From positions 248,001 to 312,000 of the forward strand of contig NZ_JAPWGW010000001.1 of assembly GCF_027213945.1 (NCBI RefSeq): a stretch of 64,000 nt of DNA. The letters are read 5' to 3'. Below the pieces are notes generated by a model. It saw only the letters and a list, made by a program, of their open reading frames with translations, did not search any database and was not told where the DNA came from. Source of the stretch: Henriciella marina. Lineage in GTDB: Bacteria > Pseudomonadota > Alphaproteobacteria > Caulobacterales > Hyphomonadaceae. Both the position numbers and the translations under genes were made by a program. This document shows positions 35,556 to 44,976 of this stretch, one piece after another (the first letter of the stretch is position 1; the number at the start of each line of letters is the position of its first letter).

Positions 35556-37337
35556 ATGCCACGCTATGACGCGCCGATCCGGGACATGAAATTCATCTTC
35601 CACGATGTGCTGGCCCTGCAGAACTATTCCAATCTTGATGGCTTTGCCGATGCGACGCCGGACATTGTCGACCAGATCCTCGAAACGAGCGGCAAGTTCG
35701 CAAGCGAAGTTCTTTTTCCACTGAACAGTGTTGGCGACAAGCAAGGCTGCAAGCGCGCCGATAACGCCACGGTAAAGACGCCGGACGGTTTCCCTGACGC
35801 TTACAAGCAGTTCGTCGAAAATGGCTGGCCTCTTCTGTCGAAGAGACCCGAGATGGGCGGTCAGGGCCTGCCGCATGCCCTGTCGATCGCGGTCAGCGAA
35901 ATGATGTCTGCCGCGAACATGGCTTTCGCCATGTATCCCGGCCTGACCTCTGGCGCTTACGAGGCGCTTATGGCGGGCGGCTCTGACGATCAGAAGCAGA
36001 CCTATGGTCCGAAGATGGCGACCGGTGAGTGGGCCGGTACCATGAACCTGACCGAGCCGCAGTGCGGCACCGACCTCGGCCTGATCAAAACCAAGGCGAT
36101 TCCGCAGGGCGACGGCTCCTACAAACTGACCGGGCAGAAGATCTGGATTTCTGGCGGCGAGCAGGACCTGACCGAGAACATCATTCACCTCGTCCTGGCC
36201 CGCATTGAAGGCGCACCAGAAGGCATCAAGGGCATCTCTCTCTTTGTCGTGCCGAAGTATCTCGTGAACGAGGACGGTTCACTTGGCGAACGCAACACGG
36301 TGTCCTGCGGCGGCCTCGAAGAAAAAATGGGCATTCACGGCAACGCCACCTGCGTCATGAACTATGAAGAGGCCACTGGCTGGCTCGTCGGCGATGAGCA
36401 TAAGGGCATGCGCACCATGTTCATCATGATGAACGAAGCGCGCCTTGGCGTTGGCATGCAGGGTCTCGCCCAGGCAGAGGTTGCCTATCAGAATGCGGCT
36501 GACTTCGCGCGCGAACGCCTGCAAAGCCGCGCCCTGTCCGGCCCGAAAGCACCGGAGAAGCCTGCCGATCCGATCATCGTCCACCCTGACGTGCGCCGCA
36601 TGCTGATGGATACGCGCGCCTTTATCGAAGGCGCTCGCATGTTCAGCTACTGGACCGCGTTGTACGGAGACCTTCTGCACAAGTCTCCGGATGAGAAAGT
36701 GCGCGAGAAGGCTGGCGACTACATGGCGCTGATGACGCCAGTGGTAAAAGCCTTCCTGACTGATCGCGGATTGAAAGCCTGCAACGACGCGCTCCAGCTA
36801 CATGGCGGCACAGGTTTCACCAAGGATCAGGGCGTCGAGCAGTACGTTCGCGATGTTCGCATTGCCCTTATCTATGAAGGCACAAATGGCATCCAGGCGC
36901 TGGACCTTGTCGGCCGCAAGCTGGCTGCGAATGGCGGACGTGCTATCTTCACCTTCTTCGCCGAACTCGACGACTTCATCGCCGAGAATGAGAGCGATGA
37001 AGAGCTGAAACCGTTCATTGAGGCCCTCAGCACCGCCAAGGGTGAACTGCAGGAAGCCACAAGCTGGCTGATGCAGAATGGCATGAGCGACTTCAATAAT
37101 GCTGGCGCCGCATCAATGAATTATCTGGAGCTCTTCGGCCTGACGGCGCTTGGCTATATGTGGGCCAAAATGGCGAAGATCGCGATGGCGAAACGCGGCA
37201 GCGACCCGTTCTATGACGACAAACTTGTCACGGGACGGTATTATATCAGCCGTATCCTCCCAGAAACCTCGGCCCATCTGGCCAAGCTGAAAACGGGTGC
37301 CGAGCCCCTGATGGCACTCGAAGCAGACCGGTTCTAG
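35556..37337 (+). CDS. Acyl-CoA dehydrogenase, FadE5-like long form
   Basis: A 593-residue FAD enzyme introducing the alpha-beta double bond in acyl-CoA. The ~600-residue length and the extra N-terminal block (MPRYDAPIRDMKFIFHDV) match the FadE5 subfamily, longer than ordinary 380-residue members. The substrate/FAD motif is NLTEPQCGTDLG, with KIWISGGEQ following. The catalytic Glu is in IYEGTNGIQALDL, and LHGGTGFTKDQGVEQYVRD is conserved. A C-terminal domain of ~120 residues follows. It lies downstream of the MerR regulator and ahead of a second dehydrogenase, consistent with beta-oxidation. Confidence 0.95.
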   Translation: MPRYDAPIRDMKFIFHDVLALQNYSNLDGFADATPDIVDQILETSGKFASEVLFPLNSVGDKQGCKRADNATVKTPDGFPDAYKQFVENGWPLLSKRPEMGGQGLPHALSIAVSEMMSAANMAFAMYPGLTSGAYEALMAGGSDDQKQTYGPKMATGEWAGTMNLTEPQCGTDLGLIKTKAIPQGDGSYKLTGQKIWISGGEQDLTENIIHLVLARIEGAPEGIKGISLFVVPKYLVNEDGSLGERNTVSCGGLEEKMGIHGNATCVMNYEEATGWLVGDEHKGMRTMFIMMNEARLGVGMQGLAQAEVAYQNAADFARERLQSRALSGPKAPEKPADPIIVHPDVRRMLMDTRAFIEGARMFSYWTALYGDLLHKSPDEKVREKAGDYMALMTPVVKAFLTDRGLKACNDALQLHGGTGFTKDQGVEQYVRDVRIALIYEGTNGIQALDLVGRKLAANGGRAIFTFFAELDDFIAENESDEELKPFIEALSTAKGELQEATSWLMQNGMSDFNNAGAASMNYLELFGLTALGYMWAKMAKIAMAKRGSDPFYDDKLVTGRYYISRILPETSAHLAKLKTGAEPLMALEADRF

Positions 37338-37443
37338 GACATTGCCCCGAAGCCCATCACCGCACGGGTTTCGGGGCTGCTAAATCTGTTACGCCCTGAC
37401 GCGGCGTGAGGACTCGTCCCGCAAGAGGACGGGCTTTATAAAA

Positions 37444-37459
37444 TTGACGTGAACGTAAA
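37444..37459. promoter_or_regulatory. Second MerR/LiuR-type operator candidate
   Basis: TTGACGTGAACGTAAA differs from the site before the MerR gene only in the two central spacer positions. It lies 41 bases upstream of the second acyl-CoA dehydrogenase start, which heads the operon running through the thiolase and FadJ-type genes. The promoter elements were not resolved. Confidence 0.75.
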
Positions 37460-37500
37460 CGACAACTTGTCGGTGCAGCCGCGATTGAGGGAGAGATTTC

Positions 37501-38664
37501 ATGCAGGACGTGCTGAACGTGCCACCAGCAAAATGGCGCGATGATGAGGAGATCTCGATCTTCTCCGACGCCGTTGGCCAGTTTTTCGAACGCGAGTGCA
37601 AACCGCACGTCGAAGAGTGGCGCAAGCAAGGCTATGTGCCCCACGAAATGTGGAAGAAGGCAGGCGAAGCTGGCCTGCTTTGCGCATCTGTCTCTGAAGA
37701 GTATGGCGGCGCGGGCGGTGACTTCCGTCATGAAGCGGTGATCATTGAGCAGCAGCAGTGGAAGGGCATCGATGGCTTCGGCATCACCCTGCATAATGCC
37801 ATTATCGCCCCCTACATTGAGGCGTTCGGCTCTGAAGAGCAGAAGAAGAAATGGCTACCGCGCCTTGCTTCAGGCGACCTCATTGCCGCGATTGCCATGA
37901 CCGAGCCGGGCACCGGCTCTGATCTCCAGGCAGTCAAGACGACGGCCAAGAAGGATGGCAATCACTATGTCATCAACGGGTCCAAGACTTTCATTTCCAA
38001 CGGTCAGACGGCAAACCTGATCGTTACAGTCGCCAAGACTGACCCGAGCAAGGGCGGCAAGGGCATCTCGCTCATCATCGTCGAGACAGACGAGGTCGAA
38101 GGCTTCGAGCGCGGCCGCAATCTTGAAAAGATCGGGCAGAAGGCAGCCGATACATCAGAGCTTTTCTTTAACGATGTGCGCGTGCCGACTTCCAACCTGC
38201 TCGGTCCTGAAGAAGGTCAGGGCTTTGTCCAGCTGATGACGAAGCTGCCGCAGGAGCGTCACGTTATCGGCCTGCAGGGCGTCGGCATGATCGAGCGTGC
38301 CATTGCCGAAACAATCGCGTATGTAAAGCAGCGTCAGGCGTTTGGCGGCACGATCTGGGACTTCCAGAACACGCAGTTCAAACTGGCGGAATGCAAGACC
38401 GAAGCGACGGTCGCCAAGGTCTTCGCAGACCACTGCACGCAGCTGCTGATCGAAAACAAGCTCGATGCAGCGACGGCGTCGATGTCGAAATACTGGATCT
38501 CTGATCTGCAGTGCAAGATCATCGACGAGTGCCTGCAGCTGCACGGCGGCTATGGCTATATGGACGAGTATCCGATCGGCCAGATGTATGCAGATGCGCG
38601 CGTCCAGCGCATCTATGGCGGCGCGAACGAAGTCATGAAAATGCTCATCGCGCGGACGATGTAA
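37501..38664 (+). CDS. Acyl-CoA dehydrogenase, long-chain/isovaleryl-like type
   Basis: A 387-residue flavoprotein. FAD- and substrate-contacting motifs are present: IAMTEPGTGSDLQAVKT and INGSKTFISNGQTANL. The C-terminal motif reads IYGGANEVMKMLIAR. The Glu of the usual YEGT motif is replaced by Gly, as in long-chain and isovaleryl-CoA dehydrogenases, where the catalytic base sits earlier; here MIERAIAETIAYVKQRQAFG holds candidate Glu residues. GAGGGAGAG precedes the ATG. It heads the gene string 37501-42506 downstream of the second palindrome. Confidence 0.95.
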   Translation: MQDVLNVPPAKWRDDEEISIFSDAVGQFFERECKPHVEEWRKQGYVPHEMWKKAGEAGLLCASVSEEYGGAGGDFRHEAVIIEQQQWKGIDGFGITLHNAIIAPYIEAFGSEEQKKKWLPRLASGDLIAAIAMTEPGTGSDLQAVKTTAKKDGNHYVINGSKTFISNGQTANLIVTVAKTDPSKGGKGISLIIVETDEVEGFERGRNLEKIGQKAADTSELFFNDVRVPTSNLLGPEEGQGFVQLMTKLPQERHVIGLQGVGMIERAIAETIAYVKQRQAFGGTIWDFQNTQFKLAECKTEATVAKVFADHCTQLLIENKLDAATASMSKYWISDLQCKIIDECLQLHGGYGYMDEYPIGQMYADARVQRIYGGANEVMKMLIARTM

Positions 38665-38667
38665 GCG

Positions 38668-38850
38668 ATGCGCCGATTGCTGCTCTTCTCATATGTGCTT
38701 CCAGTCCCGCTATACTTGGCGGGGGGACTTTACTTTCAATTCCCGAAGGACGCAGCAGCCCCTGTCTACCTGGCGCTATACGGGATGGCCCTGGTACTTG
38801 GGTTAATTAATTTCGGCGCTTGGCTGGACAGGAAGGAAAGCCAGGAATGA
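38668..38850 (+). CDS. Tiny two-helix membrane protein in the beta-oxidation operon
   Basis: A 60-residue protein starting three bases after the dehydrogenase stop. Two hydrophobic segments (LLLFSYVLPVPLYLAGGLYF and PVYLALYGMALVLGLINF) flank a short loop, and the C-terminus is charged (DRKESQE). It overlaps the next small gene by ATGA, showing translational coupling. No known domain. Position inside a beta-oxidation operon suggests, but does not prove, a related role. Confidence 0.65.
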   Translation: MRRLLLFSYVLPVPLYLAGGLYFQFPKDAAAPVYLALYGMALVLGLINFGAWLDRKESQE

Positions 38851-39029
38851 TACGCTGGCTCGGCATAGCGTCCATTATCCTCGGGATTATCTCGATCCTG
38901 ATGGGGATGTATGTCGAGTTTGGCCGACCAGACGCGGGTGTCAGCGGGTTTGCGCCGATTGCGCTCGGCCTCGGCTCTCTCGTGATCGGCCTCATCGTCT
39001 ACCGCCAGTCCAAACACCTGAATAAATGA
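38847..39029 (+). CDS. Second tiny two-helix membrane protein
   Basis: A 60-residue protein from MIRWLGIASIILGIISIL, coupled by a 4-nt overlap to the preceding small gene. Two membrane helices are separated by a short loop (YVEFGRPDAGVSG); the tail is basic (YRQSKHLNK). The opening resembles generic small hydrophobic proteins and no family is assigned. It ends 25 bases before the thiolase start. Confidence 0.65.
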   Translation: MIRWLGIASIILGIISILMGMYVEFGRPDAGVSGFAPIALGLGSLVIGLIVYRQSKHLNK

Positions 39030-39054
39030 ATGTCCTGAAAGGAGCTTATTCCAA

Positions 39055-40260
39055 ATGACTGAAGCTTATATCTACGATGCCGTGCGCACCCCGCGCGGCA
39101 AAGGCAAGCAAAGCGGATCGCTGCACGAAATCACCTCGCTCTCGCTGGCCACGCAGGCGCTCCAGGCGATCCGTGACCGCAACGAGCTCGACACCAGCTA
39201 TGTCGATGACGTTGTTCTCGGCTGTGTGTCCCCTGTCGGCGAGCAGGGCGGCGACATTGCTCGTATCGCCGTGCTGAATGCTGAATACGCTGAAACAACC
39301 GCGGGCGTTCAGATCGACCGTTTCTGCGCTTCGGGTCTTGAAGCCTGCAACATGGCCGCATCCAAGGTCATGACCGGCGAAGCAGACATGGCAATCGGCG
39401 GCGGCGTCGAAGCCATGTCCCGCGTGCCCATGGGCGCAGCGGGCGGTGCCTGGTCGTCCGACCCGTCCATCGCGATCAAGTCCTACTTCGCCCCGCAGGG
39501 CGTTGGCGCTGACACAATTGCCACGAAGTGGGGCTTCTCCCGCGACGATGTCGACGCTTACGCGGTCGAGTCCCAGAAGCGCGCCGCATCGGCCTGGAAA
39601 GAAGGCCGGTTCTCCAAGTCGATCGTTCCTGTGAAAGATCAGATGGGCGCGATCATTCTCGATCACGATGAGCATATGCGTCCTCAGGCGGACATGCAGT
39701 CGCTCGCTGGTCTCAACCCCTCCTTTGCCGGCATGGGCGGCATGGGCTTTGATGAGATCATCAAGCAGCGCTACCCTGAACTGGAAAGCATTGATCACGT
39801 CCACCATGCCGGTAACTCCTCAGGTATCGTTGACGGTGCATCCGCAGTGCTTTTCGGTTCCAAGGAAATGGGCGAACGCCTCGGCCTCAAGCCACGCGCA
39901 CGCATCAAGTCAATGGCCTCGATCGGGTCTGAGCCTGCCATCATGCTCACCGGTCCGACCGCTGTGTCGCAGAAAGCGCTCAAGAAGGCTGGCATGGATG
40001 TTGGCGACATCGACATCTACGAGCTGAACGAGGCTTTCGCGTCGGTCCCGATGCTCATGATGCATCTGCTCGGCATCCCGCACGAGAAAATGAACGTGAA
40101 TGGCGGCGCCATTGCATTCGGCCACCCACTTGGCGCGACCGGCGGCATGCTGCTCGGTACCATGGTCGACGAGCTCGAGCGCTCTGACAAGGAAACCGCC
40201 CTCGTCACGCTGTGCGTTGGCGCAGGCATGGGCACCGCCACGATCATCGAACGCGTTTAA
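39055..40260 (+). CDS. Acetyl-CoA C-acyltransferase (thiolase)
   Basis: A 401-residue thiolase catalysing the final, CoA-dependent cleavage of 3-ketoacyl-CoA. The nucleophile Cys is in [15 protein letters not shown]. The second catalytic block is [18 protein letters not shown] and the third is [16 protein letters not shown]. An internal [15 protein letters not shown] segment is also conserved. AAGGAG precedes the ATG at correct spacing. It is followed 14 bases later by the FadJ-type gene, so the two form the classical FadAB-like pair, in thiolase-first order. Confidence 0.96.
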   Translation: MTEAYIYDAVRTPRGKGKQSGSLHEITSLSLATQALQAIRDRNELDTSYVDDVVLGCVSPVGEQGGDIARIAVLNAEYAETTAGVQIDRFCASGLEACNMAASKVMTGEADMAIGGGVEAMSRVPMGAAGGAWSSDPSIAIKSYFAPQGVGADTIATKWGFSRDDVDAYAVESQKRAASAWKEGRFSKSIVPVKDQMGAIILDHDEHMRPQADMQSLAGLNPSFAGMGGMGFDEIIKQRYPELESIDHVHHAGNSSGIVDGASAVLFGSKEMGERLGLKPRARIKSMASIGSEPAIMLTGPTAVSQKALKKAGMDVGDIDIYELNEAFASVPMLMMHLLGIPHEKMNVNGGAIAFGHPLGATGGMLLGTMVDELERSDKETALVTLCVGAGMGTATIIERV

Positions 40261-40274
40261 GAGGTAGATTGAAG

Positions 40275-42506
40275 ATGGAACTCGAAACCTTCAAATTCGA
40301 CATTGACGGCGATGGCATTGCACACGCCGCTTTCGACGTGCCGGGCCGCAGCATGAATACGCTGACCGGTCAGGCCGTGCAGGACATCATCGCGATTGCG
40401 AAAGAGGTCTCCAGCAACGACCAGATCAAGGGCCTCGTCCTTTCGTCCGGCAAGCCTTCCGGCTTTTGCGCCGGCGCCGACCTCGGCGAGATGGGCAATC
40501 GTGCTGGCGCCGCTGACGACAGCGCAAAGAGCGAAGATGAGAAACTGAAAGAGCGCTTCAATCAGGGCTTTGCACTGAACAAGACGCTTCGTGAGCTTGA
40601 GACCTGCGGCAAGCCGGTTGCCTGCGCGCTGAATGGCCTCGCGCTTGGCGGCGGTCTCGAAGTGGCGCTCGCCTGTCACTACCGTGTCGCGGCCAATGAC
40701 AATCCGAAACAGCAATTCGGTCTGCCGGAAGCCAAGATCGGCCTCCTGCCGGGCGCTGGCGGCACGCAGCGCCTGCCACGCCTCGTCGGTGTTCAGGCCG
40801 CCCTGCCGCTGATCCTTCAGGGCGAGAGCTTCGACGCCGAAAAAGGCAAGGCGATGGGCGTCATCCAGGAGCTCGCACCTGGTGCAGAGGTCGTGGAGAA
40901 AGCCAAGGCCTGGGTAAAAGCAAACCCGACCGCCAAGGCGCCTTGGGATGAGAAAGGCTTCAAGGTTCCAGGCGGCGTTCCGCACAAGAGCCCGGGTGCC
41001 GGTCAGGTCATGACGATGGCGAACGCCATGCTTCACGCCAAGACCTATGGCAACTTCCCGGCCCAGAAGAACATCCTCTCCTGCGTCTATGAAGGCATTC
41101 AGGTGCCGATCGATGCAGGCCTTCGGATCGAGACACGCTACTTCATCAACACCCAGTCGCGCCCGGAAGCCAAGGCGATGATCCGCTCGCTCTTCCTGTC
41201 GACGCAGGCCCTCTCCAAAGGCGGCAACCGTCCGGAAGGCTATCCGAAGACCGAATTCAAGAAGATAGCGGTCATTGGCGCAGGCCTTATGGGCGCAGGT
41301 GTCGCCTATGTTCAGGCAAAAGCCGGCATCCCGACAGTGCTCGTCGATGTGTCCAAGGAAAACGCCGAGAAGGGCAAGGATTATTCCCGCCGTCTCGTTG
41401 AGAAGGACATCTCGCGCGGCAAGTCGACCAAGGAAAAGGGCGACAAGCTGCTCGACCTGATCACGACGACCGACAATTATGACGATGTGAAGGGTGCAGA
41501 CCTGGTCATTGAGGCCGTCTTCGAGAACCAGGAATTGAAAGCGAAGATCACCGAGCAGGCCGAAGCTGTGCTGGGCGAAGATGCTGTCTTCGGCTCCAAC
41601 ACCTCTACCCTGCCGATCACGGGTCTCGCCAAGGCATCAAAGCGTCCTGAGAACTTCATCGGCATCCACTTCTTCTCCCCTGTGGAGCGGATGGGTCTGG
41701 TTGAGATCATCTCCGGTGAGAAGACGTCCGAGGCGACCCTTGCCAAGGCGGTCGATTATGTCCTTGCAATTCGCAAGACGCCGATCGCGGTCAATGACAG
41801 CCGCGGCTTCTACACCTCGCGCTGTTTCGGCACCTATACGCGCGAAGGCATGGAAATGCTGGCAGAAGGCATCAAGCCTGCGATCATCGAGAATGTCGGC
41901 CGTCAGTCCGGTATGCCGATGGGCCCGCTGGAAGTATCCGACTCCGTTGGTCTCGACACGGCCCTTAAGGTGACCCGCGCAACAGCCGAAGCGATGGGCG
42001 TCGACATCCAGAGCGATGACCGGACCCAGTTCCTCGCCTGGCTCGTCGAAGACAATGGCCGCGTCGGCCGCAAGGCTGGCAAGGGCTTCTACGACTATAA
42101 TGAGAAGGGCAAGCCAGAGCGCCTCTGGCCTGACCTGAACATGCGCATCGACGTGAAGGTCGATGAGTGTCCGCCAGAGCTCAAGAAGCACTACATCAAC
42201 CGTCTCCTGATCCGTCAGGCGATTGAGGTTGCCCGCTGCTTCGAAGAAGGCGTCATCACGGATGCGCGCGATGCTGACATCGGCTCCATCCTCGCCTGGG
42301 GCTTTGCGCCTTACACCGGCGGGTGCTGCTCCTATGTCGATCTCATCTGGGGCATCAAGCCTTTCGTCGAAGAGGCCGAAAAGATGGAAGCCAAATATGG
42401 CGAGCGCTTCGCCGTGCCACAGCTTCTGAAGGACATGGCTGCCAAGGGTGAAGGCTTCTACGACCGCTTCCCACCGGGCGGCGTGAAGGCAAAGGTTGCC
42501 GCATAA
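40275..42506 (+). CDS. Bifunctional enoyl-CoA hydratase/3-hydroxyacyl-CoA dehydrogenase (FadJ/FadB-like)
   Basis: A 743-residue multifunctional enzyme from [12 protein letters not shown]. The N-terminal crotonase domain (1-~190) has oxyanion motifs [10 protein letters not shown] and [16 protein letters not shown], with the catalytic Glu in [20 protein letters not shown]. The NAD-binding domain (about 330-510) shows [18 protein letters not shown], and the catalytic His is in [12 protein letters not shown]. The C-terminal dehydrogenase domain follows, with [10 protein letters not shown] and FGFAPYTGG-like sequence [14 protein letters not shown]. It works with the thiolase in beta-oxidation. A clear terminator follows at 42533. 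Confidence 0.96.
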   Translation: MELETFKFDIDGDGIAHAAFDVPGRSMNTLTGQAVQDIIAIAKEVSSNDQIKGLVLSSGKPSGFCAGADLGEMGNRAGAADDSAKSEDEKLKERFNQGFALNKTLRELETCGKPVACALNGLALGGGLEVALACHYRVAANDNPKQQFGLPEAKIGLLPGAGGTQRLPRLVGVQAALPLILQGESFDAEKGKAMGVIQELAPGAEVVEKAKAWVKANPTAKAPWDEKGFKVPGGVPHKSPGAGQVMTMANAMLHAKTYGNFPAQKNILSCVYEGIQVPIDAGLRIETRYFINTQSRPEAKAMIRSLFLSTQALSKGGNRPEGYPKTEFKKIAVIGAGLMGAGVAYVQAKAGIPTVLVDVSKENAEKGKDYSRRLVEKDISRGKSTKEKGDKLLDLITTTDNYDDVKGADLVIEAVFENQELKAKITEQAEAVLGEDAVFGSNTSTLPITGLAKASKRPENFIGIHFFSPVERMGLVEIISGEKTSEATLAKAVDYVLAIRKTPIAVNDSRGFYTSRCFGTYTREGMEMLAEGIKPAIIENVGRQSGMPMGPLEVSDSVGLDTALKVTRATAEAMGVDIQSDDRTQFLAWLVEDNGRVGRKAGKGFYDYNEKGKPERLWPDLNMRIDVKVDECPPELKKHYINRLLIRQAIEVARCFEEGVITDARDADIGSILAWGFAPYTGGCCSYVDLIWGIKPFVEEAEKMEAKYGERFAVPQLLKDMAAKGEGFYDRFPPGGVKAKVAA

Positions 42507-42532
42507 GCGATCACCATAGAAAAATTGCAGAA

Positions 42533-42559
42533 GGCCGAGGCAATCACCTCGGCCTTTTT
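42533..42559 (+). terminator. Rho-independent terminator of the beta-oxidation operon
   Basis: The perfect 8-bp stem GGCCGAGG/CCTCGGCC with a six-base loop is followed by TTTTT, 27 bases downstream of the FadJ-type stop codon. Confidence 0.93.
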
Positions 42560-42682
42560 CTATCTAAGTTACAAGGCCCTAAAAAAATAATCGCCCGAGC
42601 CCGACGCCTTCGTCCGTAGTGTCCTCTATTTCCCTTTAAGGACGATTGTTCCAATAGAAACGCACGCGACGGGGGACTTTTC

Positions 42683-43315
42683 ATGGCCAGACCGGCTGGG
42701 GTCAGAAATCAGGACTACGAAAAGAAACGTCTGGCATTGCTGGACGCAATGATCGCTTATGTGGAGCGGGAGGACGTTGTTCAACCTTCGCTCCGTCAAC
42801 TAGCCATTGCCTCGAATGTGTCCGACATCAACCTCCGACACTATTTCGGGGACCGGCGCGGTGTCGTCATCGCCCTTTTCAAGCATATGCGCGATACGAG
42901 CGCCGGTGTACGGGACGTCATGCGGGCGCCAGCGCAGACCGTTAGTGAGGCGGTCGAAAGCTATATCCAACTCGCCTGCAGCGCCGGGACGGACACACCC
43001 TTTATCAGACGGCACGTTTTCGCCCTGCGCGAAGCAATCGCAGACACCGAAGTTTACGTCCATTATGTCGAAGAGATCCTTGAGCCTGCCGCCGCCGCGG
43101 TTGCAGAAAGCCTGATCGCTTCATGCAACGGTGCGATGACCGAGCCAGCTGCACAGCAGGCAGGGGCTCACATCGTCTTCAACGCCATGTTCCTGGCCAT
43201 GCAAAGAGCGATGGACCCGACAGATACTGCATCCAGACTGTTCGCTGCAAAGCTGGAACGATTTGGCCGCTGGATGGCGGCGGGCCTTGAAGCCGAGCTT
43301 AACGACGCCGCCTGA
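42683..43315 (+). CDS. TetR-family transcriptional regulator
   Basis: A 210-residue protein with an N-terminal TetR HTH: LRQLAIASNVSDINLRHYFG followed by DRRGVVIALFKHM. The usual YxYF/YxHF recognition end is LRHYFGDRRG. The C-terminal ligand domain is all-helical and not assignable. GGGGGA lies seven bases before the ATG. It stands alone after the beta-oxidation terminator and converges on the OmpA-like gene. Its targets are unknown; fatty-acid metabolism is only a positional guess. Confidence 0.88.
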   Translation: MARPAGVRNQDYEKKRLALLDAMIAYVEREDVVQPSLRQLAIASNVSDINLRHYFGDRRGVVIALFKHMRDTSAGVRDVMRAPAQTVSEAVESYIQLACSAGTDTPFIRRHVFALREAIADTEVYVHYVEEILEPAAAAVAESLIASCNGAMTEPAAQQAGAHIVFNAMFLAMQRAMDPTDTASRLFAAKLERFGRWMAAGLEAELNDAA

Positions 43316-43325
43316 ATGCCGCGCA

Positions 43326-43357
43326 GAAAAAAGGCCGCAGCATTTCTGCCGCGGCCT
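43326..43357 (-). terminator. Rho-independent terminator after the OmpA-like gene
   Basis: On the minus strand the 7-bp stem AGGCCGC/GCGGCCT with a 12-base loop is followed by TTTTTTC. It serves the OmpA-like gene and, lying between convergent genes, may also limit readthrough from the TetR gene. Confidence 0.8.
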
Positions 43358-43382
43358 CTGGTATGATCGATTGGATTGACGA

Positions 43383-44027
43383 CTAGCTGGTCGTCACAGG
43401 CGTCAGCAGCACCTCGACGCGACGGTTCGCTGCGCGACCGGCCTGCGTGTCGTTGCTTGCGATCGGCTGTGTTTCGCCGCGGCCATAAGCCGAGATGCGG
43501 ACAGCTTCCACGCCGCGGCTCACGAAATAGTTCGCGACCGTGTTTGCACGCTGCTCGGACAGACGCATGTTATAGTCGTCCGGGCCGTCGGCACTTGCGT
43601 GACCAACAACATCGACGCGGGTCGATGGATATTCCTGAAGGACGCCAGCAATCTCGTTCAGCGGACCATAAGCGCTGGACTGGAGTTCTGCGCTGTTTAC
43701 GGCAAAATTGACGCTGGAGTTCGATGGCATTGTAAGTGCGATCTGGTCGCCCTGACGCTCCACCTGGATCTGTGAGTTTGCCGTACGCTCACGAAGCGCG
43801 CGTTCCTGGCGGTCCATATAAGTGCCAACGGCACCACCAGCGAGCGCGCCAACGGCTGCACCGATAGCAGCGTTGCGGCCATCATCGCCGCCAGCGAGGG
43901 TGCCGAGCGCTGCGCCTGCAAGCGCGCCGCCACCAGCACCGTATGCCTGGTTGGTCGAAAGGCCGGTGCCTTCGCACGCGGTCAGGACGAATGCTGCTGC
44001 GGCTGCGCCGATCATCATCTTGTTCAT
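43383..44027 (-). CDS. OmpA-family lipoprotein with glycine zipper (YiaD-like)
   Basis: A 214-residue outer-membrane lipoprotein from MNKMMIGAAAAAFVLTAC (lipobox VLTAC). A glycine-zipper segment (AGGGALAGAALGTLAGG and AAIGAAVGALAGGAVG) precedes an OmpA peptidoglycan-binding domain, with VDVVGHASADGPDDYNMRLS and the terminal NRRVEVLL. The OmpA domain binds meso-diaminopimelate of peptidoglycan, tethering the outer membrane. GGAGA precedes the chosen start; the longer upstream frame lacks a signal peptide. A terminator follows at 43326-43357. Confidence 0.93.
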   Translation of the reverse strand: MNKMMIGAAAAAFVLTACEGTGLSTNQAYGAGGGALAGAALGTLAGGDDGRNAAIGAAVGALAGGAVGTYMDRQERALRERTANSQIQVERQGDQIALTMPSNSSVNFAVNSAELQSSAYGPLNEIAGVLQEYPSTRVDVVGHASADGPDDYNMRLSEQRANTVANYFVSRGVEAVRISAYGRGETQPIASNDTQAGRAANRRVEVLLTPVTTS

Positions 44028-44155
44028 ATGATATCTCCTCATGAAGCGTTGCCCCCTGCCTTGTGGAGGAGGTATTTGGTCGAGAACGTTCACTTTGTGA
44101 CTTCGTTCCAATACGCTTCGATGACATTAGCCTTTCTCGATGAATACAGGACAAC

Positions 44156-44824
44156 ATGTGCGGGCGATTTTTTAGACACGGCGTTACATGGTCGGACTTC
44201 CATGCCTGGCTGAATCTCATTCCGCCGGATGAAGTTGACCCGCCCGAAGCGACCTACAATGCGGCGCCAGGTTCCTACCAGCCGATCCTGCGAACCGCAC
44301 ATGTCGGCCATGTTGAGCTTGCGCCAGCACTCTGGGGGCTGGTTCCATCCTGGTGGAAGAAGCCGTTGAAGGAAAAAACCTTCACAACCTTCAACGCCAA
44401 ATCAGAGACAGTGGCGGAAAAGCCGGTTTTCCGCGGGGCTTACCGCCATCACCGATGCCTCGTCCCCGTCAGTGGGTATTATGAATGGACCGGACGGAAA
44501 GGTGCGAAGACACCGTTTGCGATCGGACTTCGTAACCGGCGTCATTTCTGTCTTGCCGGACTTTACGATGTTGCCCTGATCGAGGGATCAGAGCTGCACA
44601 GTTTCACGGTGCTGACCACGGAAGCGAACGAAGCCACCTCAGGCGTGCATCATCGGATGCCGGTCATCCTGCACCAGTCGGATTTTGCCAGATGGCTGGA
44701 TGTTCGCGAGAAGGTGGACGACCTGATGGTCCCTTTCCCCTCAGAAGATATGACCGTCTGGCCGGTTCACCCCGATGTCGGAAATGTACGCAACAATCAT
44801 CCTGATTTGCTCTTGGAACGATAG
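44156..44824 (+). CDS. SOS response-associated peptidase (SRAP/YedK/HMCES family)
   Basis: A 222-residue DNA-repair protein that crosslinks covalently through Cys2 to abasic sites in single-stranded DNA. Cys2 follows the start in MCGRFF. The conserved FNAKSETVAEKP holds the Asn, VSGYYEW the Glu, and GVHHRMPVIL the His of the active site. AGGAC precedes the ATG. The gene is single, divergent from the OmpA-like gene with a 128-bp intergenic region. No convincing LexA site was identified there. Confidence 0.95.
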   Translation: MCGRFFRHGVTWSDFHAWLNLIPPDEVDPPEATYNAAPGSYQPILRTAHVGHVELAPALWGLVPSWWKKPLKEKTFTTFNAKSETVAEKPVFRGAYRHHRCLVPVSGYYEWTGRKGAKTPFAIGLRNRRHFCLAGLYDVALIEGSELHSFTVLTTEANEATSGVHHRMPVILHQSDFARWLDVREKVDDLMVPFPSEDMTVWPVHPDVGNVRNNHPDLLLER

Positions 44825-44881
44825 GCCGCTAGAACCGTCAGTGTGACAGTTTATTAAAGCTTTTCGGACACAAGTGTAACA

Positions 44882-44941
44882 ATGCGTACAATCTATTTCA
44901 TTTTCGTCAGCCTGCTCACCATCGCTGCGATCGCAGCCTGA
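44882..44941 (+). CDS. Possible 19-residue hydrophobic peptide
   Basis: An ATG-to-TGA frame encodes MRTIYFIFVSLLTIAAIAA, a hydrophobic segment long enough to span a membrane. It follows the SRAP stop by 57 bases. No strong Shine-Dalgarno sequence is visible, so expression is uncertain. It resembles entericidin-like or leader peptides only in being short and hydrophobic. Confidence 0.3.
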   Translation: MRTIYFIFVSLLTIAAIAA

Positions 44942-44976
44942 GCTGAAAGACCGATGAGGCTCTGCCGCGCTGCGGT

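Noticed and set aside
44080-44130. A LexA-type site (GTTC-N7-GTTC) before the SRAP gene
   Set aside because: GTTC copies are present but the spacing between them is about 13 bases, not 7.
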